Source: SpSt-77 sp049972045 | GTDB taxonomy: Bacteria; Chloroflexota; Anaerolineae; B4-G1; DUEL01 | DNA: 5,018 nucleotides | NCBI GenBank assembly: GCA_049972045.1 | Contig: JBMFKS010000147.1 | Span: 1 to 5,018 of the forward strand | Direction of reading: 5' to 3' | Shown here: in pieces, positions 1 through 5,018 of the stretch | Layout of the letters: each line of letters opens with the position of its first letter | How positions within the stretch are numbered: position 1 is the first letter of the stretch | Program-made: the position numbers and the translations under genes | The notes under the pieces: model-generated | Seen by the model: the letters and a program-made list of their open reading frames with translations, nothing else | Database searches by the model: none | What the model was told of the DNA's origin: nothing

Positions 1-782
1 ATCTTGCGGCGGACGAAGAGGAAGGCGCCCAGGATGCCCACCAGGGTGGCACCGAAGGCCACGTTGCCCAGAGGCTGGAGAATCTTTTGCCAGACGTTCG
101 CCAGCGCCGGGTACTGCGGGTTGGCGGGCAGTCCGTAAGCCTCCGGCGGGGCGATCAGGACGTAGAGCCGCCCCAGACCGCCCAACTGGTCCACGCCGTA
201 GAGGTTGGCCTGGGTGAAACCGCGCGCCTTCAGGGCTTTCACCCGCTCTTGCCCCTTCGCGATCATCTCATCCCGGTCGCCGAAGTCCAGCGCCTTCGCC
301 GGGCAGGTCTTGACGCAGGCCGGGAGCAGGCCGTTGGTCACCCGGTCCTGGCAGAAGACGCACTTGGAGGACTTGGCCTCGCCGGTCAGAGGGTTCACGA
401 CCTCCAGCCGGGGGATGTGGAAGGGGCAGAACTGGGTGCAGTAGCCGCAACCGTTGCAGAGGTCCCGCTCAAAGGTGACCAGGCCGTTGGGCTGCTGTTT
501 CAGCGCCCCCGTGGGGCAGACGGCCACACAAGCCGGGTCGCCGCAGTGCATGCACCCTTCCTTCAGGAAGAGCCAGCGGAACCCCTCAGGCCCTTCGTAT
601 TCGGTGAAGCGGATGCGGGTCCAGGTGTGGGGGGAAAGGTCGGGAGGGTTTTCATACGTGCCCCGGTTGCGGGTGCGGGAGTAGAGCCACCCCTCCCGGT
701 CGTTCCACTGCTTGCAGGCCACCTGGCATCCGCGACAGGCAGTGCACAGAGATTCGTCTATCAGCATCGCAAGCCTTGCCAT
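1..782 (-). CDS. fdnH: Formate dehydrogenase-N/O iron-sulfur (beta) subunit, 3' end outside window
   Basis: Electron-transfer subunit that passes electrons from the catalytic subunit FdnG toward a membrane cytochrome b subunit. I translated 260 residues up to the window edge; no stop is reached. Sixteen cysteines form four ferredoxin-type groups: C13/C16/C19/C23, C77/C80/C85/C89, C109/C112/C115/C119 and C141/C144/C156/C160, the pattern of four [4Fe-4S] clusters in E. coli FdnH/FdoH. A hydrophobic helix at about 238-257 (LGNVAFGATLVGILGAFLFV) followed by RRK matches the C-terminal membrane anchor of the family. E. coli FdnH is about 294 residues, so only a short tail should be missing. There is no signal peptide; family members are exported with the Tat-targeted alpha subunit. 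The ATG at 782-780 is chosen because a perfect Shine-Dalgarno lies 6 nt upstream; a second ATG at codon 6 has no such site. The gene starts 10 bp after the fdnG stop. Related four-cluster subunits of other molybdoenzymes are possible in principle, but the neighbour settles the assignment. Confidence 0.95.
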   Translation of the reverse strand, partial: MARLAMLIDESLCTACRGCQVACKQWNDREGWLYSRTRNRGTYENPPDLSPHTWTRIRFTEYEGPEGFRWLFLKEGCMHCGDPACVAVCPTGALKQQPNGLVTFERDLCNGCGYCTQFCPFHIPRLEVVNPLTGEAKSSKCVFCQDRVTNGLLPACVKTCPAKALDFGDRDEMIAKGQERVKALKARGFTQANLYGVDQLGGLGRLYVLIAPPEAYGLPANPQYPALANVWQKILQPLGNVAFGATLVGILGAFLFVRRK

Positions 783-794
783 GGCCCACCTCCT
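783..794 (-). promoter_or_regulatory. Ribosome binding site of fdnH, overlapping the fdnG stop codon
   Basis: On the minus strand AGGAGG (794-789) is followed by a 6-nt spacer TGGGCC and the ATG at 782. The first two bases of the site are the last two of the fdnG TAG stop (795-793), so translation of the two subunits is probably coupled. This site fixes the fdnH start. Confidence 0.85.
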
Positions 795-3700
795 ATGCCT
801 TCTCCACATCCACCAGGAAGGCCTTGTACTCCGGGATCATGGTGTTGCCGTCGCCGACGTGAGGGGTCAGGAAGTTGGCCGTGCTCTGGATCAGGTCCGT
901 GACCCCCACATCGTAGGGCAAGCCTTTCCAGCCCCAGTGCCAGGGCATCCCCACCACGTGGAGGGTCTTGCCGTTGACCTGGAGCGGTTTGATGCGGGCG
1001 GTGACGATGGCAACGGCATCAATCTCCCCGCGGGCCGAGCGGATTTTCACCTTATCGCCGCTCTTGATGCCTTTCTCGGCGGCCAGTTCCTGGCTCATCT
1101 CCACGAACATCTCGGGTTGGGTCTCCACCAGCCAGTCCAGCCAGCGGGACATCCCGCCTGCCTGCCAGTGCTCCACCACCCGGTAGGTCGTGGCGATAAT
1201 GGGGTATTGGTCGGGCGTGCCCCAGTTGTCGCCGATGTCCTTGCCTTCGTCGGTCTTCCAGACCTTGATCACGGGGTTGATCTGTTGGCTGGAGAAGACG
1301 TTTTTGACGGGGGACTCCACCGGCTCGTAGTGCTCCGGCAGGGGCCCTTCGTTCATCGCGGCGAAGAGGCCGCCCTTGCCATCGGTGCGCATGATGAAGG
1401 GGTCGCGCCCGCCGGGGTCCGTGGGGGCTTTGGTGACCACGAAGTCGGGCACGTCGTAGCCCACCCACTTCTTCTGCGCCTCGTCCCACCAGAGGTACTT
1501 GCGGTCCTCCGACCAGGGCTTGCCGTCGGGATCGGCAGAGCAGCGGTTGTAGAGGATGCGACGGTTGGCTGGCCAGGCCCAGCCCCAGTAGGGGTAGTTG
1601 CCCCAGCCACCGGGGTCGTAGACGGAATTGCGCCGCTTCGCCGCCGGGACCATGTTGCCGAACCCGTCGGGCTGGAGGGAGAAGTAGCCGGTGTAAATCC
1701 AGGCGCCGCAAGCGGTGGAACCGTCGGCCTGCAGGTGGGCGAAGGTGGTCAGGGTGGCGTCCTTCTTGGCCAGGACGTTCCCCTGCGCATCCTTGACGTC
1801 CTTCACCGCGTAGCCATTGATCTCCCGGGCCACCTTCTCGATATCCAGTTCCTGCCCGTAGTTCCAGACCAGGTGCAGAATGGGCTGAGGGAAGGGGCCA
1901 GGGTCGGCGGCGTAGAGTTCCTTCAGTTTCAAGGCGATGAGGTTGATGATCTGGTGGTCGGGCTTCGCCTCGCCGGGAGCCTCGGCGACCTTATCCCGCC
2001 ACTGAATGAGGCGCCCGCTGGTGACAATGCTGCCGGCCTTTTCCATCGCGTCGGCGGCGGGAAGGACGAACACCTCGGTCTGGATAGAAGCCGGGTCCTC
2101 GCCGGGGGCTCGCCAGAAAGAGGTGGTCTCGGTATCAAAGATCTCCTGGACCACCATCCACTCCAGTTTCTTCAGCGCCTCCCGCTCAAAGCGGGCGTTG
2201 GGGCCGCCAATGACCGGGTTCTGGCCCATAATCCACAGGCCCTTGATCTTCCCGGCGTACATCGCCTCAAAGAGGGCGATCCAGTAGTGATTGGCCGGGT
2301 TATCCACCTTGGGCAGGTACTGGTAGGCGAAGTCGGTGCGCTGGACGGCGTAGGGGCCCCACCAAGCCTTCAACAGGCTGATGAGGAACTTGGGGCCGTT
2401 GGTCCAGTAGCCGCCTGACCACGGGCCGCCTGGATTGGTCTTGTTCTCAATGTAAGTCTTGAGGTCCGGATCCTTCACGGTGGGAACCGGAAGGTAGCCG
2501 GGCAGGGTGTGGGCCAGAACCGCCATGTCCGTGGAGCCCTGGACGTTGGACTCGCCGCGCAGGGCGTTGACGCCGCCGCCGGGGATGCCGATGTTGCCCA
2601 AGAGCAACTGGACCATTGCTATGGCGCGCACGTTCTGGGAGCCCACCGTATGTTGCGTCTGGCCCATCGCGTAGAGGATAGTGCCGGCCTTGCCCGGCTG
2701 GCCGGACTCCGCATAGGTCTTGTAGATTTTCTCCAGTAGGTCCTTGGGGATGCCCGTCACGCTGGAGACGGTCTCCAGGTCGTAGCGGGCGTAGTGGCGC
2801 TTCATAATCTGGAAAACACAGTGGGGGTCCTGGAGCGTCTCATCCCGCAGGGGTTTCCCGTCCGCGTCGGTCTGGTAGGACCAGGTGGAGCGGTCATAGC
2901 TCCGCTTCTCCGGATTGTAGCCGGAGAAGAGGCCATCCAGTTCATCCGGGCCCTTGTAGTCCGGGTTGATCAGCGTGGCGGCGTTAGTGTAGTGAACGAC
3001 GTAGTCCTTGTGGTAGAGTTCGTTATCCAGGATGTACTTGATCATCCCGCCGAAGAAAGCGATGTCGGTGCCCGGGCGGATCTGGGCGAAGATGTCGGCC
3101 TGGGAGGCGCTGCGGGTGAAACGGGGATCCACGACGATGAGTTTGGCCCCGCGCTCCTGCTGGGCCTTGTGAATCCACGTCATAGAGGCGGGGTGGTTCT
3201 CCGCCGCGTTGGAGCCAATGATGAGGATATAGTCACTGTTCTTAAGGTCCACCCAGTGGTTGGTCATCGCTCCGCGACCGAATGTGGGGCCGAGACCGGC
3301 CACCGTCGCGGAGTGTCATATCCGCGCCTGGTGTTCCAGATAGACGATGCCCAGAGCGCGGGCCAGTTTGGCGGCCAGGTAGCACTCCTCGGAGTTATTG
3401 GCCGCGCCGCCCAGGAAGGCGATGGCCTGGGTGCGGTTGACCGTGACGGTTTGATCGCCGACCGTGACTGTACGCTCAAAAGTAGCGTCGCGGGTGGCTT
3501 TGATCCGTTTGGCAACCTCGGTGATGGCCCAATCCCACCCCACCTCCACGAAGTGGTCGGAGCCGGGGGCTCGGTACAGGGGCTTCTTCAAGCGCAAGGG
3601 GCTTTGAGAGAGCTGCCGGACAGAGATGGACTTGGGGTCCAGAGCGCCCCGGTTGGTGATGTTATCTGGGTCGCCCTCGGCGTTGATGATATGTCCATCG

Positions 3701-3888
3701 GGCCCGGTGGCGATGATGAGGCCGCAGCCGCAGGAGCAGTAGGGGCAGATGGTCACGGCTTCCTTGACCTTCTTATGGAGGGGGAAGACAGGCCCCTCGG
3801 TGGTCGCCAGGGCCGATGAAGCGGGGATGAGCAGGCTCCCGCTGGCAGCGGCCGTCAGTTTGAGAAACTCCCGGCGCGTGATTTTCAC
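793..3888 (-). CDS. fdnG: Selenocysteine-containing formate dehydrogenase-N/O catalytic (alpha) subunit, read through in-frame UGA
   Basis: Molybdenum bis-MGD enzyme oxidising formate to CO2. The reading frame is 190 codons, a UGA at 3318-3316, then 840 codons to TAG, giving 1031 residues against about 1015 in E. coli FdnG. Residue 191 aligns with the E. coli selenocysteine: QARI-U-HSATVAGLGPTFGRG here, QARV-U-HGPTVASLAPTFGRG there. Order of parts: Tat signal at 1-28 (TRREFLK, likely cut after ALA); Fe-S domain at about 41-100 with C48, C51 and C55; molybdopterin oxidoreductase core containing Sec191-His192, DPRFTR, GGGVNALRG and ASIQTEVF; dinucleotide-binding domain at about 900-1031 (TYRVVEH, MPWHWGW, NFLTPHVGDGNT). 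Two oddities: the fourth cluster ligand, Cys in E. coli GALCPKG, is Asp84 (GALDPKS), and there is an extra Cys53. Lys86, equivalent to the conserved Lys two residues after the ligand, is kept. The start is GTG, chosen for the AGGAGG 6 nt upstream and the intact Tat signal behind it. The match runs the whole length with no frameshift, so this is not a split gene or pseudogene. I cannot tell an fdn from an fdo orthologue. Confidence 0.96.
3280..3318 (-). promoter_or_regulatory. Bacterial SECIS hairpin downstream of the fdnG UGA
   Basis: Counting the U of UGA as 1, bases 15-33 (3304-3286) read GGUGGCCGGUCUCGGCCCC. They can fold as GG/CC, a bulged U17, a 5-bp stem GGCCG/CGGCC and a GUCU loop; the top pair may be open, giving a loop GGUCUC. 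In E. coli fdhF the SelB-binding SECIS has a bulged U17 and loop bases G23 and U24. The same bases fall at the same numbers here, and the GGUCU string is identical. The hairpin lies within coding sequence for residues 195-202. This fold was made by hand, with no energy calculation. Confidence 0.88.
3316..3318 (-). other. UGA selenocysteine codon (Sec191 of FdnG)
   Basis: The plus-strand TCA reads as UGA in the fdnG frame. Flanking residues on both sides match E. coli FdnG around its active-site selenocysteine, including the following His192 that is conserved in formate dehydrogenases. Normal homology resumes at once after the codon, so it is recoded rather than a terminating stop. An automatic annotation that ignores recoding will split this gene in two. 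Confidence 0.95.
3805..3888 (-). other. Twin-arginine (Tat) signal peptide of FdnG
   Basis: Residues 1-28 carry T-R-R-E-F-L-K at 4-10, a full match to the S/T-R-R-x-F-L-K Tat consensus. A moderately hydrophobic stretch (LTAAASGSLLIPASSA) and an A-L-A cleavage site after residue 28 follow. In the family this exports the folded, cofactor-loaded alpha subunit together with the beta subunit, which places the active site on the outer face of the cytoplasmic membrane. The cleavage position is inferred by eye. Confidence 0.88.
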
Positions 3889-3900
3889 GGTCCACCTCCT
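3889..3900 (-). promoter_or_regulatory. Ribosome binding site of fdnG supporting a GTG start
   Basis: The minus strand reads AGGAGGTGGACC directly before GTG, so AGGAGG (3900-3895) sits 6 nt from the start. The site decides for GTG at 3888. It is the same as the fdnH site except for one base in the spacer (TGGACC against TGGGCC). Confidence 0.85.
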
Positions 3901-3921
3901 GAAATCAAGATTTACGTTGTC

Positions 3922-4875
3922 CTATGCGTCATCCCAAGGGGATACGATGCCGTCTTTTCGGAATTGCAGTTCTCCGGTAGGCACCTCCTGGGCTAAGTTA
4001 GTACTCCGTACTCCGAATCCCTCCGCCCGCGCCGCCCGGTCCATCGGTAGGGTGAGAATCCGCTCCACCGGAAGGGGAGGCTCCTCCATTAACTCCCGCA
4101 GGTCTATCACCTTCAGGTAACGACGGCACCGGTCACAGAGATAGAGGCGATAGATGTTGTCCTCCGAGGGAACGTACAGGTATTGGTCAGGGTTGTCGTT
4201 GCCGCAGAAGGGGCAGGAGGACCGCCGGTAGGGCCACTCAAAATCGCAGCGGGAGCAGAGGAGACGGCGGGCGCCGTGGGGTTTGGTCAGCGCGGCGAAG
4301 TCCGGCTCCCCGCCGCAGATGGGGCAATACGGGCGGTACCAGCTCTCCGGGTCCACCAGCGGAGCCAGCACCGATGCGATGCGGCGCAGGAAAGGGTGGA
4401 GGGTATTGTTCAACACGAAGGAAAACAGAGATTCGTCCAGCCCGGCCTCCTGCGCCAGGAGGCTCTCCTCCCCCCGAAGGTAGTACGTCGCGGCGGAGAG
4501 GAGAGCGTCTCCCCGGCCATCAGACCACATACGGATGGAATCCAGCCCGGCGGCCAGGTCGGGAAAGGAGCGGGCCGCAATCGCACAGACTTCCTCCCAC
4601 AACGGCCGGAGCACCTGCAGGTCGGGCCGGAAATCCTCCGGGGCCAGCGCGGGGATGCCCCGACCCAGGCGGGTCCGAACTTCTGCCTCCGGCAGGGGGG
4701 ATGGGGAGAAGGCAACTTCTACAGGGGCCTGAGCAGAGAGAAGGGCCAGATACGGCGCAACCATTCCGGCCAGTTCTGGGCGTTGGGCAACCCGGCGGCC
4801 CAGTTCCGCCGCCAGAACGCGCGCGTCGACGGGTATCCGGATGGCAGTGTGGTTATATGCGGAGTCAGAGAACAT
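3922..4875 (-). CDS. fdhE: Formate dehydrogenase accessory protein FdhE
   Basis: Cytoplasmic maturation and quality-control factor; E. coli FdhE binds the catalytic subunits of formate dehydrogenases N and O before Tat export and is needed for their activity. The protein has 317 residues against 309 in E. coli. An alpha-helical N-terminal half (about 15-180) is followed by a rubredoxin-like metal-binding half with four CxxC motifs: C184/C187 (CPIC), C207/C210 (CSRC), C221/C224 (CPFC) and C247/C250 (CDRC). The FEWPYRRSSCPFC and CRRYLKVID stretches correspond to TEWHVVRVKCSNC and CGTYLKI in E. coli. After EGFGVRSTN, which matches the end of the E. coli protein, there is an extra polar tail of about 20 residues. 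The start ATG at 4875 has a modest ribosome site (GGGGA, 7 nt spacer), and no other Met lies near. It is the first gene after the promoter and ends 33 bp before fdnG. In E. coli fdhE instead follows fdoGHI. Confidence 0.94.
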   Translation of the reverse strand: MFSDSAYNHTAIRIPVDARVLAAELGRRVAQRPELAGMVAPYLALLSAQAPVEVAFSPSPLPEAEVRTRLGRGIPALAPEDFRPDLQVLRPLWEEVCAIAARSFPDLAAGLDSIRMWSDGRGDALLSAATYYLRGEESLLAQEAGLDESLFSFVLNNTLHPFLRRIASVLAPLVDPESWYRPYCPICGGEPDFAALTKPHGARRLLCSRCDFEWPYRRSSCPFCGNDNPDQYLYVPSEDNIYRLYLCDRCRRYLKVIDLRELMEEPPLPVERILTLPMDRAARAEGFGVRSTNLAQEVPTGELQFRKDGIVSPWDDA

Positions 4876-4897
4876 CCTAATTTCCCCGACAATACCA

Positions 4898-4925
4898 ATT
4901 ATAGCCCGTTTCGGCGGTATGTCAA
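4898..4925 (-). promoter_or_regulatory. Near-perfect sigma-70-type promoter for the fdhE-fdnG-fdnH operon
   Basis: On the minus strand TTGACA (4925-4920) and TATAAT (4903-4898) are separated by 16 bp; both hexamers equal the consensus. The direction is correct for fdhE, and transcription would begin near 4892-4889, only about 14-17 nt before the ATG. The 16-bp spacer is one short of optimum and there is no TGn extended -10. No convincing FNR-type inverted repeat (TTGAT-N4-ATCAA) is visible around it. The start site is predicted. Confidence 0.8.
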
Positions 4926-4948
4926 GTCGGCATCAACCAGTCAATAAC

Positions 4949-5018
4949 AGGACTTACGCAGTTCACGAGAAATGATGCAGTTTTTGGCGTAGCGCAGGCT
5001 GTTAGCCTGCATTGTACA
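4949..5018. mobile_element. Possible end of an insertion sequence or MITE, cut by the window edge
   Basis: The stretch after the operon promoter has no ORF with protein similarity I can see. It starts on the plus strand with CAGGACTTACGCA, a string that resembles terminal inverted repeats of bacterial insertion sequences as I remember them. It then has two GCAGTT copies (4958-4963 and 4977-4982) and the palindrome at 4994-5010. Only one end is in view, so neither a matching second terminal repeat nor a target-site duplication can be seen. An ordinary intergenic region with a dispersed palindromic repeat fits nearly as well. Confidence 0.3.
4994..5010. repeat. Perfect 7-bp inverted repeat with 3-nt loop
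   Basis: GCAGGCT, GTT, AGCCTGC forms a GC-rich hairpin on either strand. Neither side is followed by a run of T in transcript orientation (ATTGTACA on the plus strand, GCTACGCC on the minus strand), so it is not a standard intrinsic terminator. It looks like a REP-like or mobile-element palindrome, but its copy number elsewhere is unknown. Confidence 0.7.

Noticed and set aside
87..902. 271-codon plus-strand frame across the fdnH-fdnG junction
   Set aside because: It spans two real genes on the other strand and ends in a low-complexity P/R/G-rich stretch. It is an artefact of base composition.
712..2418. 568-codon open frame on the plus strand opposite fdnG and the start of fdnH
   Set aside because: It lies antisense to well-matched fdnG sequence and has the low-complexity G/V/L/H/R-rich composition expected when high-GC codons are read backwards. 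It has no recognisable domain.
2794..3819. 341-codon open frame on the plus strand opposite the N-terminal half of fdnG
   Set aside because: It is a shadow of the high-GC coding strand; it even crosses the Sec codon and SECIS region. No protein family is recognised.
793..3888. fdnG as two separate genes or a pseudogene broken by a stop codon
   Set aside because: The only interruption is a UGA at the exact family selenocysteine position, followed by a SECIS. Homology continues in frame on both sides.
3981..3990. Internal Shine-Dalgarno (AGGAGGTGCC on the minus strand) near the end of fdhE
   Set aside because: No start codon lies at a suitable distance downstream in an open frame. The bases encode Gln-Glu-Val-Pro within FdhE.
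4001..4015. Tandem 7-mer TACTCCG x2 in the fdhE coding sequence, a possible slippage site
   Set aside because: Only two copies are present and the frame stays consistent with the EGFGVRSTN match to FdhE, so there is no sign of an actual frameshift.
4994..5010. Intrinsic terminator at the palindrome
   Set aside because: The hairpin is sound, but neither strand has a U-rich tract after it.

Overview
The window carries one minus-strand operon for a respiratory, membrane-associated formate dehydrogenase of the FdnGHI/FdoGHI type. Read in the direction of transcription (high to low coordinates) it holds fdhE (4875-3922), fdnG (3888-793) and fdnH (782 to the left edge, cut off). The genes are 33 bp and 10 bp apart, so they are almost certainly co-transcribed. 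A near-consensus sigma-70-type promoter (TTGACA, 16 bp, TATAAT) lies directly upstream of fdhE and predicts a very short leader. The cytochrome b subunit gene (fdnI), if present, would lie beyond position 1.

The main point for annotation is that fdnG is one gene, although an in-frame UGA at 3318-3316 makes it look like two ORFs (190 and 836 residues). The UGA sits exactly where E. coli FdnG has selenocysteine. It is followed by a hairpin with the spacing, bulged U and GGUCU loop sequence of a bacterial SECIS element. The full product is 1031 residues with selenocysteine at 191. It begins with a textbook twin-arginine signal, so the catalytic subunit should be exported folded, carrying the Fe-S subunit FdnH with it. 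FdnH has sixteen cysteines for four [4Fe-4S] clusters and a C-terminal membrane helix. FdhE, with four CxxC motifs, is the quality-control factor for these enzymes. The inferred chain is: formate oxidised at the Mo/Sec site outside the membrane, electrons through FdnG and FdnH clusters, then to the quinone pool via a gamma subunit not seen here.

The oddest molecular detail is in the N-terminal Fe-S site of FdnG. The fourth cluster ligand, Cys in E. coli (GALCPKG), is Asp84 here (GALDPKS), and an extra Cys53 appears in the first motif (CPYCSCGC).

The right edge (about 4949-5018) is non-coding. It holds a perfect 7-bp inverted repeat and a sequence resembling an insertion-sequence or MITE end, ending just upstream of the promoter. 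The organism is a GC-rich bacterium able to insert selenocysteine, with formate-based anaerobic or facultative respiration. A Chloroflexota or Firmicutes-like anaerobe is a guess only. The long plus-strand ORFs are shadows of the minus-strand genes. No wholly new system is seen.
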